The position numbers were made by a program, and so were the translations under genes. Positions 1 to 4,549 of a stretch of DNA of 5,209 nt are shown piece by piece. Under the pieces are notes generated by a model that was given only the letters and a program-made list of their open reading frames with translations, made no database searches and was not told where the DNA came from. Every line of letters begins with the position of its first letter. Within the stretch, counting starts at the first letter, position 1. This DNA comes from CAZNEZ01 sp964572475. GTDB taxonomy: Bacteria > Bacillota > Clostridia > Lachnospirales > Lachnospiraceae. Where the stretch lies: the NCBI GenBank assembly GCA_964572475.1, contig CAZNEZ010000078.1, forward strand, positions 1 to 5,209, written 5' to 3'.

Positions 1-1
1 A

Positions 2-331
2 ATCTATATAGATTATGATATGGGTGATAATAAGACATATGAAGCTTATCAGGTTGTAAGTACTGATGAATCTGGAGACATTATTATTAAACTGGTGAAT
101 GTTACAGGTGAGTCACAAGTGCTTGCAGTTGACCTCAAAAATTCATCTAATCTGAATACAGAGGCAACGGTATTCCAGACAGCTGGAACAAGCTTAAAGA
201 ATGATAATGTTTTAGGTAAAACAGAAGCAGTAAAACTTAAAGAATTTAAAGTAACAGGAATTAAAAATCAGTTTAATTATACAGTTCCAAAGTATTCTGT
301 AACAGTAATAAGAGTAGCAAAATCAAAATAG
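2..331 (+). CDS. Alpha-L-arabinofuranosidase (GH51 type), C-terminal fragment, 5' end outside the window
   Basis: This is the last 109 codons of a longer gene. The frame is open to the window edge (it reads IYIDYD before the first ATG at 20), so that ATG is internal and not the start. The fragment resembles the C-terminal beta-sandwich domain of GH51 alpha-L-arabinofuranosidases, which release arabinose from arabinoxylan or arabinan side chains. Seen in the sequence are the strand 'GDIIIKLVNVTGE' followed by 'VLAVDL', and the closing strand pair 'FNYTVPKYSVTVIRV', in the order usual for that domain. The catalytic (beta/alpha)8 barrel with its two glutamates lies upstream and cannot be checked. 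No signal peptide can be judged. The gene ends four bases before a very long terminator hairpin, so it is the last gene of its transcript. Another arabinan- or xylan-active glycosidase with the same beta-domain is possible. Confidence 0.72.
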   Translation: MYIDYDMGDNKTYEAYQVVSTDESGDIIIKLVNVTGESQVLAVDLKNSSNLNTEATVFQTAGTSLKNDNVLGKTEAVKLKEFKVTGIKNQFNYTVPKYSVTVIRVAKSK

Positions 332-334
332 CAG

Positions 335-397
335 TAATATAGAAAAAAGGTATTTCTACATAGAAGTTTGATGTAGAAATACCTTTTTTCTATATTA
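335..397. terminator. Long perfect hairpin, probable bidirectional terminator
   Basis: Positions 335-361 pair with 371-397 without a mismatch (27 bp), leaving a 9-nt loop. With a 2-nt bulge, 332-334 can also pair with 400-402. The stem carries an A run on the left (342-348) and a T run on the right (384-389), so either strand gives a GC-containing hairpin with a U-rich flank. It lies just after the glycosidase stop and 119 bp past the stop of the convergent zinc-ribbon gene, as expected for a shared terminator between convergent genes. Confidence 0.88.
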
Positions 398-409
398 TAC
401 TGTAATTAA

Positions 410-424
410 ACAGATTTGATCTGT
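410..424 (-). other. Small inverted repeat downstream of the zinc-ribbon gene
   Basis: ACAGAT-TTG-ATCTGT is a perfect 6-bp inverted repeat with a 3-nt loop. Read on the minus strand it is followed by TTTAATT, so it could be a weak extra terminator for the zinc-ribbon gene ahead of the long hairpin. Its T tract is poor, and the neighbouring long hairpin makes it unnecessary. Confidence 0.3.
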
Positions 425-515
425 AAGAACATATGAGAATATAAAAGTTAAAATATTTTATAATACGAACATATAGAATTCACAAATATGTAGTAAATTA
501 GATAAGATGTATGGA

Positions 516-965
516 TTATATTTTGTGACCACAGTTAGCACAGAAAGACGAACCATTAGGAATAGCCGTTCCACAGTTAACACAATATTTTGCGGAATTG
601 TTCGTAGTACCTGAGTTAGAAGAATTGTTCGTAGTACCTAAGCTGTTAGAGTTAATGACATTATCATTGTTAACTGTAGCATTAGAACTATTACTGTTCA
701 TATTATTCATATAATATTCCATCATAGGATTAGGCTTTTTGCTTGGAAGTATTAATACAATGATTAATCCGATGATACCAAGAAGTCCGAACCATTTGTA
801 TGATGGTGGAAAATTTTTTTCCTTTGCAAATTTGTTGCATAGGAAGCACATTAATACAGCCATACCAACATAGATTACAAGATAAATAATAGAGATAATA
901 ATGCTAAACGAGAAGAAAGAATCCATGTTTGCTGTACTTTGAGTAAAGTGATAAGAATTATTCAT
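516..965 (-). CDS. Small membrane protein with C-terminal zinc ribbon
   Basis: A 149-residue protein. The N-terminal 18 residues are polar. Two hydrophobic segments follow (about 19-43 and 58-74), separated by a short basic loop (KFAKEKNF) and followed by 'PSKKP', which by the positive-inside rule suggests that the tail is cytoplasmic. Residues about 85-125 form an Asn/Ser/Thr-rich low-complexity linker, and residues 128-149 form a zinc ribbon with Cys128, Cys131, Cys142 and Cys145 (CVNC...CANCG), as in the zinc_ribbon_2 / zf-ribbon_3 families. The start is well supported: AAGGAGA lies 8 nt upstream, and a TTGTAA-17-TATAAT promoter lies just before it. No precise function is known for this architecture; such ribbons usually mediate protein or nucleic-acid contacts. 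Part of the linker is encoded by an 18-bp exact direct repeat, so its length may vary between strains. The gene is divergent from the lipoprotein gene. Confidence 0.85.
   Translation of the reverse strand: MNNSYHFTQSTANMDSFFSFSIIISIIYLVIYVGMAVLMCFLCNKFAKEKNFPPSYKWFGLLGIIGLIIVLILPSKKPNPMMEYYMNNMNSNSSNATVNNDNVINSNSLGTTNNSSNSGTTNNSAKYCVNCGTAIPNGSSFCANCGHKI
595..639. repeat. Two exact 18-bp direct repeats with a 27-bp period inside the linker coding region
   Basis: GAATTGTTCGTAGTACCT occurs at 595-612 and again at 622-639. On the coding (minus) strand this duplicates a Gly-Thr-Thr-Asn-Asn-Ser block. The 27-bp period keeps the frame, so copy-number change would alter only linker length. Confidence 0.85.
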
Positions 966-988
966 ATAATATTTCTCCTTTTCTTTTT

Positions 989-1017
989 ATTATAAGAATT
1001 ATATAACATACTATAAT
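989..1017 (+). promoter_or_regulatory. Possible promoter of the lipoprotein gene, interlocked with the divergent promoter
   Basis: A perfect TATAAT stands at 1012-1017 on the plus strand, but the -35 region (about 989-995, ATTATAA) is a poor match. If used, transcription would start near 1024, with a leader of about 60 nt. This -10 box lies inside the spacer of the minus-strand promoter, so the two could not be occupied together. No better plus-strand promoter was found between 966 and 1075. Confidence 0.35.
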
Positions 1018-1026
1018 TTATTACAA
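998..1026 (-). promoter_or_regulatory. Promoter of the zinc-ribbon gene
   Basis: On the minus strand TTGTAA (1021-1026) and TATAAT (998-1003) are separated by 17 bp, close to the vegetative sigma-A consensus. The predicted start near 991 gives a leader of about 25 nt containing the AAGGAGA ribosome binding site (974-980). Confidence 0.7.
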
Positions 1027-1074
1027 GTAAGACCCATAAAGACCAAATACTATTTGCAGATTGAATCATATTAT

Positions 1075-1079
1075 GGAGG
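1075..1079 (+). promoter_or_regulatory. Ribosome binding site that selects a TTG start
   Basis: GGAGG sits 6 nt before TTG at 1086. The ATG at 1081 is only 1 nt away, too close for normal initiation, and reads Met-Asn-stop. This spacing is the main reason to choose TTG 1086 over the in-frame ATG at 1107, which has no Shine-Dalgarno sequence. Confidence 0.7.
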
Positions 1080-1085
1080 CATGAA

Positions 1086-1928
1086 TTGAAAGCAAAACAA
1101 AATAAAATGAATACTAGTAATCAGAAAAATAAAGTTAAAAATCGTATGATACATCTTAATAAAGTAACAAAAATCATATTTTGCATAATTGTACCGATAT
1201 CGCTACTTGCAGGATGTACAATAGAAGACTCAATAGAGTCAGCTACAAGCAATAAAGAATATACAACCGTTAATATTAGTGAATATGGTGAGGAGACCTC
1301 TACTGCGATATCAGATGAAGAACTAAAGTCAGGCAAGATAGAAGCCGCAACTAAGATTACAGATGATATTTTAGGGACTTATAAAGGACGAAATATTGTA
1401 GCAGCTTCAGATGACACGGATTTGTCAATAAAATCAGGAATTATGACACTTGAAGGAAAGAGATATGCGGCATTTGAGGTAGAAGAAGATTATGCAGTAT
1501 CTGGAAGAGTGTACATAGGAGAAAATGGCACTATTCTCTATGAACGTGACTGCTATGGTATTCTTAATGAGGTAATTACAGAAACGGATAAGGATACGGG
1601 GATAAAAAAGTATAAAGTAAGCGATATTATAGTAAATGACACCATAATTAATATATTTTCTAAAGATGCTGATAGTTGGGATGAAGGAGATGACGCTACT
1701 AAATCCAAGATAGCGTTAGATATTTTAAGGGTGTTTTTGTGTGCGAGAGATAATGTTTCAGAGATAACCGTAGACAATATTATTATGTCACTTGATGAAG
1801 TAAAACAAAATGATGATGCCAGATGGAAAAAAGGAAGTCTTGTATTTATAGCGGCAGAAAAACTTAAGGTAGATACCACAAAATTTGGTGAGATACTTAA
1901 TAATTATTTTGGTGGCGATTCAGAATAG
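1086..1928 (+). CDS. Putative lipoprotein of unknown function
   Basis: A 280-residue protein starting with TTG. It has a long basic N-terminus (about 29 residues, many Lys/Asn), a hydrophobic stretch at about 30-42, and the lipobox Leu41-Ala42-Gly43-Cys44. Cleavage before Cys44 and lipid anchoring on the outer face of the membrane are therefore expected. The mature part (about 237 residues) is acidic. Its first 50 residues or so are Ser/Thr/Glu-rich and probably flexible. The rest mixes beta-like strands (about 117-155) with a more helical C-terminal half (about 200-275). I recognise no family, catalytic motif or substrate-binding signature. The n-region is unusually long for a type II signal; Met21 would give a more typical one but has no ribosome binding site. 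The next gene follows after 75 bp with no terminator between them, so co-transcription is likely. Confidence 0.82.
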   Translation: MKAKQNKMNTSNQKNKVKNRMIHLNKVTKIIFCIIVPISLLAGCTIEDSIESATSNKEYTTVNISEYGEETSTAISDEELKSGKIEAATKITDDILGTYKGRNIVAASDDTDLSIKSGIMTLEGKRYAAFEVEEDYAVSGRVYIGENGTILYERDCYGILNEVITETDKDTGIKKYKVSDIIVNDTIINIFSKDADSWDEGDDATKSKIALDILRVFLCARDNVSEITVDNIIMSLDEVKQNDDARWKKGSLVFIAAEKLKVDTTKFGEILNNYFGGDSE

Positions 1929-1993
1929 CAGATATTAAGAATAATATTAGAAATATTTGTAATAATACTAATACAATATAAATACAAAGAAAT

Positions 1994-1998
1994 GAGGT
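1994..1998 (+). promoter_or_regulatory. Ribosome binding site that places the start at 2004
   Basis: GAGGT ends 5 nt before ATG 2004. The in-frame ATG at 1992 overlaps this element and has only a weak AAAG upstream, so the shorter start is preferred. Confidence 0.6.
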
Positions 1999-2003
1999 TA
2001 TTT

Positions 2004-2432
2004 ATGAGCGATACCATTAGATTATTACATGAAGTAAATTCTGGCTGCAAAATGGCAACAAATTCAATGGAACAAGTTATGGAGTTTGTAAATGAACAAA
2101 GATTTAAGGAAGTTCTTGATAAATACAATCAAAAACATATATCAATAGGAGATAGGGCTCACAGTGCACTTGAATCAGAAAATTCCAATGAGCAGGATCC
2201 AGGAAAGGCAGCAGAGATGTTTTCGTGGATTACAACGGAAGTAAAGCTTATGCTTAAAGCCGATACGCATACTATAGCTAAGATAATGATGGATGGCTGT
2301 AATATGGGAATACAGTCAATTTGTAAATTCAGAAATGAATTTTCTGATGCAGATAATAAGGCTACAAAGCTTGCAGATGAATTAATAAAAACAGAGGAAG
2401 AATTTGCAAAAGAACTTCAAAATTTTATTTAA
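2004..2432 (+). CDS. Small all-helical protein, tentatively DUF2383/ferritin-like
   Basis: A 142-residue soluble protein beginning MSDTIRLL. An alternative ATG at 1992 would add MRLF, but the GAGGT element fits 2004. The sequence predicts four or five amphipathic helices (about 3-30, 33-58, 67-85, 88-113 and 117-141) with no signal peptide or membrane segment. The overall look, 'LLHEVNSGCKMATNSMEQVM', then a 'KYNQKHISIGD' helix, then 'WITTEVKLML' and 'IAKIMMDGCNMGIQSI', resembles small clostridial proteins I associate with the DUF2383 ferritin-like group. That assignment is from memory of sequence style and was not tested. Glu10, His45, Asp97 and Glu132 are spaced so that they could line a bundle core, but a metal site is speculation. 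The gene follows the lipoprotein gene by 75 bp and is closed by a strong terminator, so it is probably the last gene of that unit. Confidence 0.8.
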   Translation: MSDTIRLLHEVNSGCKMATNSMEQVMEFVNEQRFKEVLDKYNQKHISIGDRAHSALESENSNEQDPGKAAEMFSWITTEVKLMLKADTHTIAKIMMDGCNMGIQSICKFRNEFSDADNKATKLADELIKTEEEFAKELQNFI

Positions 2433-2457
2433 AATATTATACCTATCCTTTAATAGA

Positions 2458-2509
2458 AAAATTCTAAAAGCACTTGCGTATCATATTTCGCAGGTGCTTT
2501 TAGGATTTT
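2458..2509 (+). terminator. Rho-independent terminator after the helical-protein gene
   Basis: Positions 2458-2478 pair with 2489-2509 (21 bp including two G-U pairs) around a 10-nt loop. The core is AAAAGCACTTGCG / CGCAGGTGCTTTT, and the 3' side ends in TTTTC. The -35 box of the next promoter begins at 2511, so the hairpin insulates the lrgAB operon from upstream transcription. Confidence 0.88.
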
Positions 2510-2510
2510 C

Positions 2511-2538
2511 TTGACAAAAGTGAGTTAAAAGATATAAT
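2511..2538 (+). promoter_or_regulatory. Near-perfect sigma-A promoter of the lrgAB-gntR operon
   Basis: TTGACA (2511-2516) and TATAAT (2533-2538) both match consensus exactly, with a 16-bp spacer. The predicted start near 2545 gives a leader of about 37 nt. Such a strong promoter suits a gene held off by a repressor, and the palindrome over its -10 and start site provides the binding place. Confidence 0.88.
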
Positions 2539-2551
2539 TGGTGTTACCAAT
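2537..2551. promoter_or_regulatory. FadR/PdhR-type operator palindrome
   Basis: ATTGGT-GTT-ACCAAT is a perfect inverted repeat with 6-bp arms and a 3-bp centre. The core TGGTnnnACCA is the known operator pattern of the FadR subfamily of GntR regulators, and the full 15-mer agrees with the PdhR-type ATTGGTnnnACCAAT. It overlaps the last two bases of the -10 box and the predicted start, so a bound protein should block RNA polymerase. The third gene of the operon encodes a FadR-subfamily regulator, which points to negative autoregulation. The pattern is seen directly; the binding is inferred. Confidence 0.78.
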
Positions 2552-2571
2552 ATAATTAAATACTCTAGAAT

Positions 2572-2576
2572 GGAGA
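2572..2576 (+). promoter_or_regulatory. Ribosome binding site that places the lrgA start at 2582
   Basis: GGAGA lies 5 nt before ATG 2582. The in-frame ATG at 2570 overlaps this element and has no Shine-Dalgarno sequence of its own. Confidence 0.65.
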
Positions 2577-2581
2577 CCACT

Positions 2582-2956
2582 ATGAAATATGTAAAGCAAT
2601 TTTTGATAATACTGTCAATATCATTTGTGGGAGAGATATTAAAAGGGATTATTCCCCTGCCTATACCAGCAAGTATATATGGCCTTGTATTAATGCTGTT
2701 AGCACTATGTTTTAAGATATTGAAGGTAGAGGATGTGTCAGATACAGGAGATTTTTTGATTGAGATTATGCCTATGATGTTCATTCCACCGGCAGTCGGG
2801 ATTATTGTATCGTGGAAGCTTATAAAACCAATATGGTTTCCAATATGTTTTATTACTATAATAACGACAATTTTAGTTATGGCTGTATCAGGAAGAGTTA
2901 CACAGAGAATAATAAGAACTAATAGACAACATCATGAAAAAGAGGCGAAAAAGTGA
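2582..2956 (+). CDS. lrgA: LrgA/CidA family membrane protein
   Basis: A 124-residue integral membrane protein with about four hydrophobic segments (5-22, 28-46, 58-78 and 84-104) and a basic cytoplasmic tail. It carries the family's signatures: 'PIPASIYGLVLMLL' (residues 27-40, usual form iPgsviGllLLf) and 'MPMMFIPPAVGIIVSW' (63-78, usual form mpllFvPagVGim). Length is normal for LrgA. The family was first described as antiholin-like in Staphylococcus aureus. Later work on Bacillus subtilis PftAB and Streptococcus mutans LrgAB supports a facilitated pyruvate transporter made of LrgA plus LrgB, and the plant fusion homologue PLGG1 carries glycolate and glycerate. Here it overlaps lrgB by 4 nt and shares an operon with a FadR-type regulator, which favours the transporter reading over autolysis control. 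A start at 2570 (METT...) is the alternative. Confidence 0.9.
   Translation: MKYVKQFLIILSISFVGEILKGIIPLPIPASIYGLVLMLLALCFKILKVEDVSDTGDFLIEIMPMMFIPPAVGIIVSWKLIKPIWFPICFITIITTILVMAVSGRVTQRIIRTNRQHHEKEAKK
2942..2945 (+). promoter_or_regulatory. Ribosome binding site of lrgB inside lrgA
   Basis: GAGG sits 7 nt before the GTG at 2953, within the last codons of lrgA. It supports the GTG start and the GTGA overlap, in which the lrgB start codon covers the lrgA stop. Confidence 0.7.
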
Positions 2957-3645
2957 AAGATATACTTTATAATTCAGCATTTTTTGGAGTATTTGTAAGT
3001 ATTGCGGGCTATGGAATTGGAGTAATGCTAAAGAAGAAGTTAAAGCTTGCAATATTCAATCCACTTCTGGTAGCAATAATACTTGTTGTAGTAGCAGTGC
3101 TTACTTTTGATATGGATTATGATACATATTATGAAGGGGCGAAATATTTAAGTTATCTGCTAACACCAGCAACAGTCTGTCTTGCAATTCCTTTATATAG
3201 ACAGATAAATATGCTGAAAAGTAATAAGGCAGCAATAGCAGGAGGAATTATTTCAGGAGTAATAACAAGTATGGGGTTGGTACTTGTATTGTCTCTGGTA
3301 TTTGGATTTACACATGAACAGTATGTTACCTTACTTCCGAAATCAATAACAACAGCAATTGGAATGGGAGTATCAGAGGAGCTTGGAGGAATAGTTGCAA
3401 TTTCAGCAGCAGTTATAATAATAACGGGTGTAATTGGAAATGTCATTGCAGAGGCAGTTTTTAAAGTATTTGCAATAAAAGAACCTGTAGCAAAAGGAAT
3501 AGCATTAGGTACATCTGCACACGCTGTTGGAACATCAAAAGCTATGGAGATGGGAGAAATAGAAGGCGCAATGAGTAGCTTGTCAATCGCAATAGCTGGA
3601 ATGATTACTGTAATATGTGCTTCGCTGTTTGCAGAATTCATATAG
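2953..3645 (+). CDS. lrgB: LrgB family membrane protein, partner of LrgA
   Basis: A 230-residue polytopic membrane protein of normal family length, starting with GTG. Family signatures are plain: 'LLTPATVCLAIPLYRQ' (69-84), 'LPKSITTAIGMGVSEELGG' (128-146), the TG...GN segment at 158-163, and 'GIALGTSAHAVGTSKAMEMG' (182-201), followed by a final hydrophobic helix. Some six to eight transmembrane segments fit. LrgB acts with LrgA at the cytoplasmic membrane; B. subtilis and S. mutans relatives import pyruvate, and the plant relative exchanges glycolate for glycerate. The 4-nt GTGA overlap with lrgA implies translational coupling and matched output of the two subunits. The regulator gene starts 12 nt downstream. 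No LytS/LytR pair, the usual LrgAB controller in Bacilli, is present in the window. Confidence 0.93.
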   Translation: MKDILYNSAFFGVFVSIAGYGIGVMLKKKLKLAIFNPLLVAIILVVVAVLTFDMDYDTYYEGAKYLSYLLTPATVCLAIPLYRQINMLKSNKAAIAGGIISGVITSMGLVLVLSLVFGFTHEQYVTLLPKSITTAIGMGVSEELGGIVAISAAVIIITGVIGNVIAEAVFKVFAIKEPVAKGIALGTSAHAVGTSKAMEMGEIEGAMSSLSIAIAGMITVICASLFAEFI

Positions 3646-3657
3646 AAAAGAGGTACC

Positions 3658-4317
3658 ATGGATAACAAAGAATACAAAAAAGTAATAGGATATGTTAAAG
3701 AAGAAGTTGCAAATGGAAACTTTAAAGTTGGTGATAAACTTCCGACAGAAAGAAAAATGGCAGAGTCTTTAGGCCTTGGACGCTATTCAATAAGGGAAGC
3801 GCTAAGAGTAATGGATAACATGGGACTTATCAATAGTATTCAGGGTTCTGGAAACTATCTTGCACAAAATATAGGAAGAAATCTATCAGAATCTTTAGAT
3901 ACTATGCTTCTGCTAAAACAGGTAAGTCTTAGCGAAATTAGCCAGCTTCGTAGAATAATTGAATTACATATAATAGAAACAACAATACATAATATTAGTG
4001 ATGAACAGATTGCAATATTTGAAGGCTATGTAAACATTATGGGAAATGGAACTATAGAAGAAGTTACTAATGCGGACAAAGAATTTCATTATGATATAAT
4101 GAGAATTGCAGGAAATAAACTTATTGAATGTTTAATGGATGCTATAGCCTCGACTTGTGAAAAATGGATGCAGTATGTTCTTAAGCAAAAGACATTAAAT
4201 TGTGACCTTGCAATTACACATAAGAACATGCTGTATGCAATGAAGACTAAAGATGTTGAAAAGGCTAAAATATCAGTTAATAGACACTATGATTTGTTAG
4301 ACTCATTGAAAATGTAG
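3658..4317 (+). CDS. GntR-family regulator, FadR subfamily (FCD ligand domain)
   Basis: A 219-residue regulator. The N-terminal winged helix (about 1-70) includes 'LPTERKMAESLGLGRYSIREALRVM'. Arg32, Arg42 and Arg46 align with the FadR DNA-contact arginines Arg35, Arg45 and Arg49. The helical C-terminal FCD domain (about 92-215) keeps the metal-site residues Asp140 and His144 ('DKEFH'), His188 and His210, so it should bind a divalent metal and a small carboxylate. Known FCD members sense pyruvate (PdhR), lactate (LldR) and glycolate (GlcC). The start has GAGGT 4 nt upstream and lies 12 nt after lrgB, so the gene is in the lrgAB operon. The ATTGGT-GTT-ACCAAT palindrome at 2537 is its likely operator, making it an autorepressor released by a transported acid. 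The ligand and repressor polarity are inferred. No terminator follows immediately, and the stop codon lies within a repeat unit. Confidence 0.93.
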   Translation: MDNKEYKKVIGYVKEEVANGNFKVGDKLPTERKMAESLGLGRYSIREALRVMDNMGLINSIQGSGNYLAQNIGRNLSESLDTMLLLKQVSLSEISQLRRIIELHIIETTIHNISDEQIAIFEGYVNIMGNGTIEEVTNADKEFHYDIMRIAGNKLIECLMDAIASTCEKWMQYVLKQKTLNCDLAITHKNMLYAMKTKDVEKAKISVNRHYDLLDSLKM

Positions 4318-4405
4318 ATGATAAATAAAATAAAGAAAATGTAGCTGATATAGAAAACGTAAATGATATATTTAATGTAGAAAATGTAGCTGATATATTT
4401 AATGG
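4307..4405. repeat. AT-rich tandem repeat with 18/27-nt units
   Basis: The 18-mer AGAAAATGTAGCTGATAT occurs identically at 4334-4351 and 4379-4396. A variant at 4352-4369 has 15/18 matches, as does an outlying copy at 4307-4324, which contains the gntR stop codon. Three copies are followed by a related 9-nt piece (4325-4333, 4370-4378, 4397-4405), giving unit lengths of 27, 18, 27 and 27, all multiples of 9. Short length, divergence and lack of spacers rule out CRISPR; replication slippage is the likely origin. Confidence 0.75.
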
Positions 4406-4549
4406 AATATATTCATAAGAAAACATATTAGATTCATAATGTTATAAAATGGATATTGACAATTTCAAATAAAATGATAATATATAGATATAACAAAACA
4501 GGAATGATTACTATTATTGAAGCCAAAGGCGGAAAGGTAAGGTATTAAT
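4318..4549. other. Intergenic region between gntR and the rubrerythrin gene
   Basis: This 232-bp AT-rich gap holds most of the tandem repeat (to 4405), a short AT-only inverted repeat (4393-4399 with 4406-4412), the rubrerythrin promoter and its leader. I see no convincing terminator for the lrgAB-gntR transcript and no small gene with a start codon and ribosome binding site. Confidence 0.6.
4456..4483 (+). promoter_or_regulatory. Probable promoter of the rubrerythrin gene
   Basis: TTGACA (4456-4461) matches the -35 consensus exactly. The best -10 at 16-bp spacing is TAATAT (4478-4483), with TATATA (4481-4486) as an alternative at 19 bp. The leader would be about 60 nt. A ribosome binding site AAGG (4539-4542) lies 7 nt before the ATG. 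Confidence 0.6.

Noticed and set aside
20..22. ATG at 20 as the start of a 103-residue protein
   Set aside because: The frame is open to the window edge, has no ribosome binding site here, and the product is only the terminal domain of a larger enzyme.
1553..1879. 108-codon minus-strand frame opposite the lipoprotein gene
   Set aside because: It is fully inside the lipoprotein gene, with no promoter or ribosome binding site and a low-complexity Ser/Leu/Ile product.
2825..2839. AAACCA-ATA-TGGTTT palindrome inside lrgA as a second operator
   Set aside because: The half-sites have the reverse polarity (ACCAnnnTGGT rather than TGGTnnnACCA) and it lies within conserved-length coding sequence, so chance is the simplest reading.
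3652..3661. GGTACCATGG at the gntR start as a cloning scar
   Set aside because: It joins two common restriction sites, but it is also the natural GAGGT ribosome binding site and start codon, and the flanking operon is continuous and typical.
3153..3677. 174-codon open frame on the minus strand, antisense to lrgB
   Set aside because: It lies opposite a clear LrgB coding region. Its Ile/Thr/Pro/Ala-rich product has no family look and there is no convincing ribosome binding site; it is a shadow of lrgB codon use.
4307..4405. Possible CRISPR array
   Set aside because: Units are tandem or nearly so, diverged and only 18-27 nt, with no unique spacers of regular length and no cas genes.
4433..4448. 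PerR box upstream of rubrerythrin (TTCATAATGTTATAAA)
   Set aside because: It resembles TTATAATnATTATAA only if one base is deleted from the right half, and it lies upstream of the -35. In DNA this AT-rich such near matches are expected.
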